Shown here: piece by piece, positions 34,185 through 45,417 of the stretch
Layout: each line of letters begins with the position of its first letter
Numbering within the stretch: position 1 is the stretch's first letter
NCBI GenBank assembly: GCA_963835685.1
Contig: CAWIGI010000014.1
Span: 124,001-188,000, forward strand
Direction: 5' to 3'
Origin: DATAGF01 sp963835685
Lineage (GTDB): Bacteria > Actinomycetota > Thermoleophilia > Miltoncostaeales > Miltoncostaeaceae
Length of the DNA stretch: 64,000 bases
Program-made: the position numbers and the translations under genes
The notes under the pieces: generated by a model
What the model saw: the letters and a program-made list of their open reading frames with translations, nothing else
Told to the model about the DNA's origin: nothing
The model's database searches: none

Positions 34185-35033
34185 CTAGTGGCCTTCCGTG
34201 TGCTTGCCGCGCTTGCGGCCGCGGACGATGTGCTTGGAGCTCTTCTTGCCCTTGGCCCGGGTGCGGTACCCGTGCGTCGGCACCCCCCACGGCGTGACCG
34301 GGTGGCGGCCGGAGTTGCTCTTGCCCTCGCCCCCGCCGTGCGGGTGGTCGACCGGGTTCATCGCCGAGCCCCGCACCTTGGGCCGCCGGCCCTTCCAGCG
34401 CTTGCGGCCGGCCTTGCCGATGGTGATGTTCTCGTGCGTCACGTTGCCGATCTGGCCGACCGTGGCGCGGCAGTCGAGGTGCACCATCCGCATCTCGCTC
34501 GAGGGCAGCCGCAGGGTGGCGTAGTCGCCGTCCTTGGCCATGAGCTGGGCGCCGGTCCCCGCCGAGCGGCAGAGCTGGCCGCCGCGGCCCCTCTGGAGCT
34601 CGATGTTGTGGACGATGGTGCCGGTCGGGATGTCGCGCAGGGCCAGGGCGTTGCCGGGCCGGATGTCGGCCGTCGGGCCGCTCATGATCGTGTCTCCCAC
34701 GCGCACCCGCTGCGGCGCCAGGATGTAGCGCTTCTCGCCGTCGGCGTAGTGCAGCAGGGCGATGCGGGCCGAGCGGTTGGGGTCGTACTCGATCGCGGCG
34801 ACCTTCGCCGGGACGCCGTCCTTGCGGCGCTTGAAGTCGATGATGCGGTAGCGCCGCTTGTGCCCGCCGCCGATGTGCCGGCTCGTGATGCGGCCCTTGT
34901 TGTTGCGCCCGCCTGTCTTGTGGATCTTGCCGAGCAGCGACTTCTCGGGGGCGGTCCTCGTGATCTCCTCGAAGTCCGACCCCGTGACGAAGCGCCGCCC
35001 GGGCGAGGTGGGCTTGTACTTCTTGATCCCCAT
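34185..35033 (-). CDS. rplB: 50S ribosomal protein L2
   Basis: A 282-residue protein essential for subunit joining. MGIKKYKPTSPGRRFVTGSD starts it; RRYRIIDFKRRKDGVPAKVA and the universally conserved VDHPHGGGEG near the peptidyl-transferase centre follow. Confidence 0.98.
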   Translation of the reverse strand: MGIKKYKPTSPGRRFVTGSDFEEITRTAPEKSLLGKIHKTGGRNNKGRITSRHIGGGHKRRYRIIDFKRRKDGVPAKVAAIEYDPNRSARIALLHYADGEKRYILAPQRVRVGDTIMSGPTADIRPGNALALRDIPTGTIVHNIELQRGRGGQLCRSAGTGAQLMAKDGDYATLRLPSSEMRMVHLDCRATVGQIGNVTHENITIGKAGRKRWKGRRPKVRGSAMNPVDHPHGGGEGKSNSGRHPVTPWGVPTHGYRTRAKGKKSSKHIVRGRKRGKHTEGH

Positions 35034-35039
35034 GCCGGC

Positions 35040-35342
35040 TCAGGCTCCTTCGAACAGCTCGATGGTGTCGCCGGGCTGCAGCTCGACGATGGCCTTCTTC
35101 CAGCCCGGCCGCCGGCCCCGCGTGAAGCCGCGCCGCTTGGGCTTGCTCCGCACGGTGACGGTGCGAACGTCGGTGACCGTCACGTCGAAGAGATCCTCGA
35201 TCGCCTGGCGGATCTCGGTCTTGTGCGCCGAGTCGAGGACGCGGAACGTGTACTGGTTGTGTGCCTGCACGAGCTGGAAGCTCTTCTCGGAGATGACCGG
35301 GCGCACGATCACGCGCCGGATGTCGTCGCGGAGCGAACTCAC
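35040..35342 (-). CDS. rplW: 50S ribosomal protein L23
   Basis: A 100-residue tunnel-exit protein, docking site for trigger factor and SRP. VIVRPVISEKSFQLVQAHNQ, then RSKPKRRGFTRGRRPGWKKA. The GTG at 35342 overlaps the rplD stop by 4 bp. Confidence 0.97.
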   Translation of the reverse strand: MSSLRDDIRRVIVRPVISEKSFQLVQAHNQYTFRVLDSAHKTEIRQAIEDLFDVTVTDVRTVTVRSKPKRRGFTRGRRPGWKKAIVELQPGDTIELFEGA

Positions 35343-36343
35343 GAGGTCTCCTCCTCCGCCTCGGCCGGCGGCGTCTCCTCCGCGGGCTCCGCCGGCGGCT
35401 TCTTGGCCCGCGGCTTCGGCTTCGGCTTCGGCTTGGGCTTGGGCTTGGGCGCCTCCTCCTCGGCGACCGGCTCCTCCGCCGGCTCCTCGGCGGGCGGCTT
35501 CTTGGCCCGCGGCTTGGGCTTCGGCTTGGGCTTCGGCTTCGGCGCCTCCTCCTCGGCGGCGGGTGCCTCTGGCTCGGTGGCCTCGGGCGCCTCGACGACC
35601 GCGGCCTCGGCCTCGGGCGCCTCCTCGGCGGCGGGCTCCGGGGGCGGCTTGGGCTTCGGCTTGGCCTTCTTGCGCGGCTTGGGCTTCGGCTTGGGCTCCA
35701 CCGCCTCGACCTCGCCCAGGGCGCCCGCCAGCCGCTCCCAGGCCGGGCGCTCGATCAGAATCGCCCGCGCCGCGACGACGTCCACCGTCTCGAGCTCTGC
35801 GGCGGCCAGCACCAGGACGCCGGCGATGTTGCGGAAGGACCGCGCATCGATCCCGTCCCCGTCCTCGAGCACGATCAGCAGGGGCCGCCCGGCGAGGGCG
35901 TCGGAGGCCTGGCGCAGATACTCGGCCGCCCGCTTGGTCGACGGCGCGTCCCAGCCGGTGGGGTCCATCAGCGCGGCGGTGCCCCGCTCGGCGTGCGCGC
36001 GCAGGGAGGCGCGGAACGCCTGCTGGCGCACCTTGCGGTTGACCTTGCCGCCGTAGCCGCGCGGCGTCGGGCCGAACGCCACCCCGCCGCCGGTCCACTG
36101 GGGCGAGCGGATCGAGCCCTGGCGGGCGCGCCCGGTGCCCTTCTGGCGCCACGGCTTGGCGCCGCCCCCGCGCACCTTCCCGCGGGTGAGCGTCGAGGCG
36201 CTGCCCGCGCGGCGGGCCGCGAGCTCGGCCACGACGGTCTCGTGGATCAGGTGCTGCTTGATGGGCTGGCCCGCGAGTGCGTCTGGGAGCGCGGCGCGCC
36301 CGACCGTCACGCCGTCGGCGTTGAGGAGCGGCAGCGGCGTCAC
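35339..36343 (-). CDS. rplD: 50S ribosomal protein L4 with a long repetitive C-terminal extension
   Basis: The first ~212 residues are a normal L4 (RAALPDALAGQPIKQHLIHE, TRGKVRGGGAKPWRQKGTGR, then LIVLEDGDGIDARSFRNIAG), which reaches the exit tunnel and 23S rRNA domain I. A tail of about 120 residues follows, built from alternating KPKPKPKP blocks, acidic EEAPEAEA blocks and repeated RAKKPPAEEPAEEP units, encoded by tandem repeats (35345-35700). L4 is usually about 205-215 residues. The tail should be disordered, charge-alternating and surface-exposed, and its repeat number may vary between strains. Confidence 0.96.
   Translation of the reverse strand: MTPLPLLNADGVTVGRAALPDALAGQPIKQHLIHETVVAELAARRAGSASTLTRGKVRGGGAKPWRQKGTGRARQGSIRSPQWTGGGVAFGPTPRGYGGKVNRKVRQQAFRASLRAHAERGTAALMDPTGWDAPSTKRAAEYLRQASDALAGRPLLIVLEDGDGIDARSFRNIAGVLVLAAAELETVDVVAARAILIERPAWERLAGALGEVEAVEPKPKPKPRKKAKPKPKPPPEPAAEEAPEAEAAVVEAPEATEPEAPAAEEEAPKPKPKPKPKPRAKKPPAEEPAEEPVAEEEAPKPKPKPKPKPKPRAKKPPAEPAEETPPAEAEEETS
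35345..35700. repeat. Coding tandem repeat in rplD tail
   Basis: Minus-strand codons for Lys-Pro dipeptides alternate with Glu/Ala-rich blocks. Two near-identical modules carrying RAKKPPAE are visible at about 35385-35460 and 35490-35560. Slippage could change the copy number without breaking the frame, since units are multiples of three and often six bases. Confidence 0.75.
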
Positions 36344-36960
36344 TCGGGCCTCACGATCACGATGCCGTTCACGCCGCCCGGCACCGCGCCGCGCACGAGC
36401 AGCAGGTTGCGCTCGGGGTCGCGGTCGATGACCTGCAGGCCGCGCTGGGTGACCTGGCGCGCGCCCATGCGACCGCTCATGCGCATGCCCTTGAAGACCC
36501 GGGCCGGGTAGGCGGCCGCGCCGATGGACCCCGGCTGGCGGATGTTGTGCGAGCCGTGGCTCTTCGGACCGCGGCTGAAGTGGTGGCGCTTGATGGTCCC
36601 CGCGTAGCCCTTGCCCTTGGAGGTGCCGGTGACCCGGACGATCTGGCCCGGCTCGAACGGCTCCACGGTGACGACGTCGCCGACGGACACCTCGGCCCCC
36701 AGCTCCTCCGGGGAGAACTCGTGCAGGTGGCGCACCGGCGGCGCGCCGGCCACCTTGAGATGCCCGAGCTCGGGGCCGTTCAGGCTCTTGGGCTTCGCGG
36801 CGCCGAACCCGAGCTGCACGGCGTCGTAGCCGTCCGCCTCGGCGGTCTTCACCTGGGTCACCGGGCAGGGGCCGGCCTCGATCACGGTGAGGGGCACGCG
36901 GGCGCCGTCCTCCCCGAAGATCTGGGTCATCCCGAGCTTGCGGCCGATGATCGCCGGCAC
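36340..36960 (-). CDS. rplC: 50S ribosomal protein L3
   Basis: A 206-residue protein at the base of the factor site. It begins PAIIGRKLGMTQIFGEDGAR and includes TGTSKGKGYAGTIKRHHFSR and the GSIGAAAYPARVFKGMRMSG loop. The GTG at 36960 is chosen by homology; because of the rpsJ frameshift the open frame is continuous with rpsJ, but a natural fusion is unlikely. Confidence 0.97.
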   Translation of the reverse strand: MPAIIGRKLGMTQIFGEDGARVPLTVIEAGPCPVTQVKTAEADGYDAVQLGFGAAKPKSLNGPELGHLKVAGAPPVRHLHEFSPEELGAEVSVGDVVTVEPFEPGQIVRVTGTSKGKGYAGTIKRHHFSRGPKSHGSHNIRQPGSIGAAAYPARVFKGMRMSGRMGARQVTQRGLQVIDRDPERNLLLVRGAVPGGVNGIVIVRPE

Positions 36961-36968
36961 CGTCGCGC

Positions 36969-37278
36969 CTAGGCCTTGATCTCGATGTTCAACGCCGGCC
37001 GGGAGGTCGAGGCGCATCAGCGAGTTGACCGTCCGCGGCGTGGGCGAGTAGATGTCGATGAGCCGCTTGTGAGTGCGGATCTCGAAGTGCTCGCGCGAGT
37101 CCTTGTCCTTGAAGGGGCCGCGGATCACGCAGTAGACGTTGCGCTCCGTGGGCAGGGGCACGGGGCCGGAGATGGTCGCGCCGCTGCGCTGGGCCGTCTC
37201 CACGATCGAGGCCGCGCTCTTGTCGATCAGCTCGTGATCGTAGGCCTTGAGCCGAATCCTGATCTTGTTCTGCTGCAC
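36969..37278 (-). CDS. rpsJ: 30S ribosomal protein S10, last codons out of frame
   Basis: First gene of the S10 operon; S10 sits in the 30S head and is the NusE antitermination factor. IRIRLKAYDHELIDKSAASI, GPVPLPTERNVYCVIRGPFK and MRLDLPAGV are typical. After PAGV the family reads NIEIKA-stop. Here those codons and the TAG (36971-36969) are present but shifted by one surplus base near 36988-36993. Removing it gives exactly 103 codons, 102 residues, the standard S10 length. Uncorrected, the frame runs into rplC. Confidence 0.93.
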
Positions 37279-37294
37279 GTCTGCCGGGCGCCTT

Positions 37295-37340
37295 TCGAAG
37301 AAAGAAAACCCCGCCGCCTCCTCTCGGAGACGACGGGGTT
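37295..37340 (-). terminator. Rho-independent terminator after tuf
   Basis: On the minus strand AACCCCG (37340-37334) pairs with CGGGGTT (37313-37307), the stem being extended by partial pairing inside, followed by TTTTCTTTCTT. It ends the tuf transcript and separates it from rpsJ, so the S10 operon should have its own promoter in or after this region. Confidence 0.75.
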
Positions 37341-37354
37341 CGGGAGCTCCTGAG

Positions 37355-38548
<1,194 letters not shown>

Positions 38549-38627
38549 CGGCTGAACTCCTTGAGGGCACTCTGCGTATCGGCCACGCCGGCCGGGCGCT
38601 CCCGGCGGGCAAAACCCCTCCCGGCGC

Positions 38628-38652
38628 AAAAAGCGCGGCCCGTAGGCCGCGC
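38628..38652 (-). terminator. Intrinsic-terminator-like hairpin in the tuf leader
   Basis: The minus-strand RNA reads GCGCGGCC-UACG-GGCCGCGC followed by UUUUU: a perfect 8-bp stem closed by a stable UACG tetraloop plus a U-run, 80 nt before the tuf ATG and after the likely start point. As a leader structure it looks like an attenuator. A GCCGGG-AGCG-CCCGGC hairpin further downstream could be a partner or an alternative fold. Confidence 0.55.
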
Positions 38653-38684
38653 ACGAAGAACCGGGCGCTCCGTGGAGCCGAAGT

Positions 38685-38712
38685 AGGTTAGCAGAGGGCA
38701 GGCCGCCCGCAA
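38685..38712 (-). promoter_or_regulatory. Likely tuf promoter
   Basis: Minus-strand TTGCGG (38712-38707), 16-bp spacer, TAACCT (38690-38685). The position gives a leader of about 130 nt containing the hairpin at 38628-38652. Confidence 0.5.
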
Positions 38713-38764
38713 GACGGATCGAGAGCGGGATCCGGGCCTTCGGCGAGGCCGTAGCATCACCTCC

Positions 38765-41449
38765 GTGGAGGCCGCCACGACGATCGCGCGCCTGCGCCGC
38801 GAGGCCGCCGGCGAGGTCCGCTCCGACGACGCCTCGCGCGAGCTCTACTCGGCCGACGCGAGCATCTACCGCCGCCTCCCGGTCGCGACCCTGCGCGCCG
38901 CCGTGCCCGAGGACCTCGACGCCGCAGTGGCGGCCTGCCGGGAGGGTGCCGTGCCGCTCACGATGCGCGGCGCCGGCACGAGCCTCGCCGGCCAGGCGGT
39001 GGGAACCGGCCTGGTGGTCGACTGCACGGCGCTGGCGTCGATCGAGATCGATCCCGGCGCGCGCGTCGCGCGGGTGGGCCCGGGCGTCGTGCTCGACGAC
39101 CTCAACGCCGCCGCGGCCGCGCACGGGCTCGCCTTCGGCCCGGACGTGGCCTCGGGCAGCCGGGCGACGCTCGGCGGCATGGTCGCCAACAACTCGGCCG
39201 GCGCGCGCTCGATCGCCTACGGGCTCACCTCCGGGCACGTGCTCGCGCTCGAGGTCACCCTGGCCGACGGGACGCGGGCCACCCTGCGGCGCGGCGCCCC
39301 GGCGCCCGCCGCGCTCGAGGCCGCCCGCCCCCTGGCGGGGGCGGCCCCGCCGCCGGCCCTGCTCCGGCGCGTCTCGGGCTACGACCTCTGGGCGCTCGAG
39401 GGCCCCGACCCGGACTGGCCGCGCCTGCTGTGCGGGTCGGAGGGAACGCTCGCGGTCATCCGAGCGGCCGAGGTCGCGCTCGTCGAGCCCCCTGCGGCGC
39501 GCGGTCTCGCGCTGCTGTCGTTCCCGTCGGTCGAGGCCGCCCTCGAGGCGGCCGTCGACGCCCTTCGGGGCGGGCCGTCGGCGGTCGAGCTGATGGCCCG
39601 CTCGGCGATCGATCTCGACGCCCCGGCCCAGCTCCTGGTCGAGCAGAGCGGCGAGCCGGGCGACGTGGCCGCCCGCCTGCGCGCCCTCCCCGGGGCGCGG
39701 GTGGTGCTCGACGAGGCCGAGCAGGAGGCCGTGTGGGCCGTCCGCCGGGCCGGCATCGGCAGCGCCCTGCGCGGCGCGGCACCCGGCCCCGGCGACCCGC
39801 GCCCGCTGGCCTTCATCGAGGACCCGGCCGTCCCGCCCGAGCGGCTGCCCGAGCTGGCGCGCGGCGTGCGCCGGATCCTCGAGCGCGAGGGGGTGCAGGC
39901 GGTCTGGTACGGCCACGCCAGCGTCGGCTGCCTTCACATCCGCCCGCGCATAGACCTGCGCCTGCCCGGCGCGTCCGCGGCGCTGCGCCGGATCGCCGAG
40001 GAGACCGCGGACCTCGTCTGCTCGCTCGGCGGGTCGCTGTCGGGCGAGCACGGCGACGGCCGCGCCCGCAGCGAGCTGCTGCCGCGCATGTACCCGCCCG
40101 AGACGATCGCCGCCTTCGGCGAGCTCAAGCGCCTGCTCGACCCCGGCGGCCTGCTGAACCCCGGCGTCATCACCGACCCGGAGCCGCTCGACCAAGGGCT
40201 CCGCCTGCTGGCCTCGCCGCCCCGCCGGGCGCGGCGCACCGCGCTGAGCTTCGCGGCCGAGGGCAGCCTCGCGCGCGCCGGCGAGGCCTGCAACGGCAAC
40301 GGCGCCTGCCGGTCCGGGGCCTCGACCATGTGCCCGAGCTACCAGGCGCTGCGCGACGAGCGCCACTCCACCCGCGGCCGCGCCGTGATCCTGCGCGCCG
40401 CCCTCGAGGGTCGACTTCCCGCCGGACTTGCCGATGACGGTCTGCATGAGGCCCTCGATCTCTGCCTGGGGTGCAAGGCCTGCGCCACGGAGTGCCCCGC
40501 CCGAGTCGACATGGCCGCGCTCAAGGTCGAGGCCCTGACCCATCGGCACGCCGCCCGCGGGGTCCCCCTCGCCACCCGGCTCGCCGGCCACGCCCACGGG
40601 CTGCTCGCCGCAGGCTCCCGGTTCCCCGCCCTCGCCCGCCTCGGCGCCCGGGCCGCCGGACGGGTCCTCGGCGGCGCCCCCCCGGCGCCCGTGCGCCGGT
40701 GGCGGCCCGAGGTGGCCAATTGGCACTCCGTCGACGTGCCAATTGGCACACCGGCCGGCGCGCCCGGCGTCGCGCTCATGGCCGACACCTTCACGCGCTT
40801 CCTGGAGCCGGGGGTCGGCGAGGCCGCGGTCCGGGTGCTCGCGGCCTGCGGGGCGGCCGTCCACGTGGTGGACCCGGGCTGCTGCGGGCGGCCGCTGCTG
40901 TCGCAGGGCCTCGTCGGGCCGGCGCGGCGGCGCGCGCGGCGGGCGCTCGGGCGCCTGGCCCCGCACGCGCTGGCGGGCCGGCCGATCGTGGTGCTGGAGC
41001 CGTCGTGCTGGTCGATGCTCGTCGACGACCTGCCGCGCCTGGTGCCGGGCGACCCGCGGGCCCGCTGGGTCGCCGGGGCCGCGGTGACGTTCGAGCGGGC
41101 GGTCCTCGACCTCGGCCCGCCGGCCCTCTCGCCGGGCGGCGAGGTGCTCGTGCACGAGCACTGCCACGCCAAGGCGCTGGGCGGGGGGACCGAGGGCGCG
41201 GCCGCGCTCGCGGCGGTGCCGGGCCTGCGCGCTCGCGACTCGGGCGCGGGCTGCTGCGGGATGGCGGGCGCGTTCGGCCACCGTCACCGGGACCTGTCGC
41301 TGCGCATCGCCGAGGACCGGCTCGCCCCCGCGGTGCGGGCCGCGGAGCTGGCCGTGGCGGCCGGGACCTCCTGCCGGGAGCAGATCCGGCGCACGACGGG
41401 CCGGCCGGCGCTGCACCCGGCCGAGCTGCTCGCGGCGAGGCTGGCGTGA
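38765..41449 (+). CDS. FAD-linked D-lactate/2-hydroxyacid dehydrogenase fused to an iron-sulfur subunit
   Basis: An 894-residue GlcD-GlcF-type (YdiJ/Dld-II-like) fusion that oxidises D-2-hydroxy acids and passes electrons to the quinone pool. Residues 1-470 hold the FAD-binding domain (TMRGAGTSLAGQAVGTGLVV, ATLGGMVANNSAGARSIAYG) and a cap with SGEHGDGRARSELLP. Two ferredoxin-type clusters follow (CNGNGACRSGASTMCP and CLGCKACATECP), then CCG-type domains (DPGCCGRPLL, GAGCCGMAGAFG). A palindromic repeat pair encodes part of the linker (NWHSVDVPIG, residues ~651-660). The GTG start is adjacent to the tuf region; the gene is opposite to its ribosomal neighbours. Confidence 0.92.
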   Translation: MEAATTIARLRREAAGEVRSDDASRELYSADASIYRRLPVATLRAAVPEDLDAAVAACREGAVPLTMRGAGTSLAGQAVGTGLVVDCTALASIEIDPGARVARVGPGVVLDDLNAAAAAHGLAFGPDVASGSRATLGGMVANNSAGARSIAYGLTSGHVLALEVTLADGTRATLRRGAPAPAALEAARPLAGAAPPPALLRRVSGYDLWALEGPDPDWPRLLCGSEGTLAVIRAAEVALVEPPAARGLALLSFPSVEAALEAAVDALRGGPSAVELMARSAIDLDAPAQLLVEQSGEPGDVAARLRALPGARVVLDEAEQEAVWAVRRAGIGSALRGAAPGPGDPRPLAFIEDPAVPPERLPELARGVRRILEREGVQAVWYGHASVGCLHIRPRIDLRLPGASAALRRIAEETADLVCSLGGSLSGEHGDGRARSELLPRMYPPETIAAFGELKRLLDPGGLLNPGVITDPEPLDQGLRLLASPPRRARRTALSFAAEGSLARAGEACNGNGACRSGASTMCPSYQALRDERHSTRGRAVILRAALEGRLPAGLADDGLHEALDLCLGCKACATECPARVDMAALKVEALTHRHAARGVPLATRLAGHAHGLLAAGSRFPALARLGARAAGRVLGGAPPAPVRRWRPEVANWHSVDVPIGTPAGAPGVALMADTFTRFLEPGVGEAAVRVLAACGAAVHVVDPGCCGRPLLSQGLVGPARRRARRALGRLAPHALAGRPIVVLEPSCWSMLVDDLPRLVPGDPRARWVAGAAVTFERAVLDLGPPALSPGGEVLVHEHCHAKALGGGTEGAAALAAVPGLRARDSGAGCCGMAGAFGHRHRDLSLRIAEDRLAPAVRAAELAVAAGTSCREQIRRTTGRPALHPAELLAARLA
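40714..40749. repeat. Paired CCAATTGG palindrome, site 1 (inside a CDS)
   Basis: GGCCAATTGGCAC (40714-40726) and GTGCCAATTGGCAC (40736-40749, a perfect 14-bp palindrome), 23 bp between centres. It lies in frame inside the linker of the FAD/iron-sulfur protein. Confidence 0.85.
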
Positions 41450-43149
41450 TCGCCCCGAGGCGCCGCCGGCCCGGGGTGCCGGCCCGGACGCTCAACCGTG
41501 CCGTGTCGCTCTGGGTCGGCCGTCTCGGCCTGCCGGCGCGGCGGGTGCGGATCCTGCGGGTGCACGGGCGCCGCTCCGGGAAATTGCAGACGACACCCCT
41601 CCTGGTCCTGCATCTCGGCGGTTTTCGCTACCTTGTCGCTCCCCGGGGGGAGACCGACTGGGCCCGCAACCTGCGGACGGCCGGCTGGGGAGAGCTCATG
41701 AGGGGGCGGCGGGTGGAGCGCGTGAGGGCGACGGAGGTCGAGGGGGAGGAGCGCGTCGCGGCGCTGGCCGCGTACGTCCGGCGCTTCGGATGGCTCACGG
41801 GCCGCTTCTTCGACGTCCGCCCCGGAGCGGGCCAGGACGCGATCCGCCGCATCGCCGGCCGCCACCCGACCTTCCGGCTCGGCGCGATGGCGCTGCTGCT
41901 GGCGCTGGCGCTCGCGGGGCCCGCCCTGGGGGCGCGCGCCGGCTACCGGGTGTCGGAGTCGGCGCTGCCGCGCGACGCCGACCGGGCGCGCGTGGTCCTG
42001 CAGCGCGCGTTCGACGCCGCGCCCCCGGGGTCGCAGGCGCGGGCCGACATCGGCTGGCTGCTCAGGCTCGACCGCAAGCACCTCCTGCGCCGCGGCGGGC
42101 CGCCCGGGCGGCGGACGACCGTCGCCCGCACGCTGAGGCTGAACGCGTGGTGGTACTCGCGCAACACGGCGCCGAACAGCCGGATCATCGTGCGCGACCA
42201 CGCCGGCATCCTCTCGACCTACTGGGAGGGGCGCGGGCTCGCCGTCAACCCGGTGGCGACCACCGGGCGCTGGCAGGACCTCAACGCCGGCCTCACGCCG
42301 GAGCAGCTCGCCGACGCGCTCCTGCCGTTCGCCGTCGAGCGCCGCGCGCGCGGGCGCGAGTTCATGGTCTGGGAGTACTACGACGTACCCGACCGACCGA
42401 GGAAGGTGCGGCCCGGCTCGTCGGGGATGGCCCAGGGGCGCGTCGCCCAGCTCATGGCGCGGGCCTACCACCGCACCGGCGAGGCCCGCTTCGCCCGCGC
42501 GGCCGCGGGCGCGCTGGCCGCCTTCACGGTCCCGGTGCGCCGCGGCGGCGTCGTCAGCCGGGTCGGGCCCTCGTCGCCCTGGTACGTCGAGCGGGCCTAT
42601 CCCGGGGCCGGGCCGTGGAAGGGCGCCGCGCTCAACGGGTTCATGGTGACGCTGCTCAACCTGGAGGCCGCCTCCCCCTACCTCACCTCACGGCCGCGCC
42701 CGCGCACCCGCGGCCCGGCCGAGCAGCGCATCCGGCGGCGCGCGCCCGGCGCCGAGGCCGCCGGCGAGGCCGCGAAGGCGATCGTGGAGCGGGGAGAGCG
42801 GACGCTGGCGCGCTTCCTGCCCCTCCACGACACGGGGTCGTGGAGCCTCTACGGCCTCGCCACCCCCGGATGGGGCTGGCGCACCCACCTCGCCGACGCG
42901 GGCTACCACTGCTACCACGTCACGCTCCTCCGGCAGCTCGACCGCCAGGCCCCCGGGTACGGCTTCGGCGGCTGGGCCAACCGGTGGGACGGCTACGCGC
43001 GCCGGGCCGGGCTGAACTGCGGGCTCAAGAACCCGCGCTGGCTCGAGCCCCGCCCCGATCGGCCACCCGAGAGCATCCTGAACCCGCCCGAGCCGGAGCC
43101 CGGCGGCGAGACCCCCGAGGACTCGCCGACGACGACGTCCTCCTCGTAG
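41446..43149 (+). CDS. Deazaflavin-dependent nitroreductase-like domain fused to a D-glucuronyl C5-epimerase-like domain
   Basis: The GTG start overlaps the preceding stop by 4 bp. Residues ~10-145 form a DDN-type split barrel that binds F420 (TLNRAVSLWVGRLGLPARRV, VHGRRSGKLQTTPLLVL, APRGETDWARNLRTAGWGEL). At about 148 a hydrophobic, signal-peptide-like stretch follows (MALLLALALAGPALGARA). The rest resembles the C-terminal domain of glucuronyl C5-epimerases (SGMAQGRVAQLMARAYHRTG, ALNGFMVTLLNLEA, HDTGSWSLYGLATPG). DDN proteins usually stop at about the junction, so this may be a true fusion, or two genes joined in frame with internal initiation at ATG 41887. Substrates unknown. Confidence 0.75.
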   Translation: MIAPRRRRPGVPARTLNRAVSLWVGRLGLPARRVRILRVHGRRSGKLQTTPLLVLHLGGFRYLVAPRGETDWARNLRTAGWGELMRGRRVERVRATEVEGEERVAALAAYVRRFGWLTGRFFDVRPGAGQDAIRRIAGRHPTFRLGAMALLLALALAGPALGARAGYRVSESALPRDADRARVVLQRAFDAAPPGSQARADIGWLLRLDRKHLLRRGGPPGRRTTVARTLRLNAWWYSRNTAPNSRIIVRDHAGILSTYWEGRGLAVNPVATTGRWQDLNAGLTPEQLADALLPFAVERRARGREFMVWEYYDVPDRPRKVRPGSSGMAQGRVAQLMARAYHRTGEARFARAAAGALAAFTVPVRRGGVVSRVGPSSPWYVERAYPGAGPWKGAALNGFMVTLLNLEAASPYLTSRPRPRTRGPAEQRIRRRAPGAEAAGEAAKAIVERGERTLARFLPLHDTGSWSLYGLATPGWGWRTHLADAGYHCYHVTLLRQLDRQAPGYGFGGWANRWDGYARRAGLNCGLKNPRWLEPRPDRPPESILNPPEPEPGGETPEDSPTTTSSS

Positions 43150-43220
43150 GCCCGCGGTCTTCTGGCTGACGAAGAGGCGCTCTGCGGGCCGGATGTGCCC
43201 CGCCCGCAGGCCCGTGGCGG

Positions 43221-45317
<2,097 letters not shown>

Positions 45318-45417
45318 TGCACGTCACCTTCTGTCGTCTGCGCGCCGCCGCCCGCCAACCCGCGCGCTTGGAGGGGCCACGTCCCACCACCCCCGCCCGC
45401 GCGAGCGGACGGGCCCT

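Noticed and set aside
38549..41416. A minus-strand extension of the tuf frame of about 950 codons upstream of its ATG
   Set aside because: It is antisense to the dehydrogenase gene and shows no family similarity; a normal ATG with a ribosome site defines EF-Tu at 38548.
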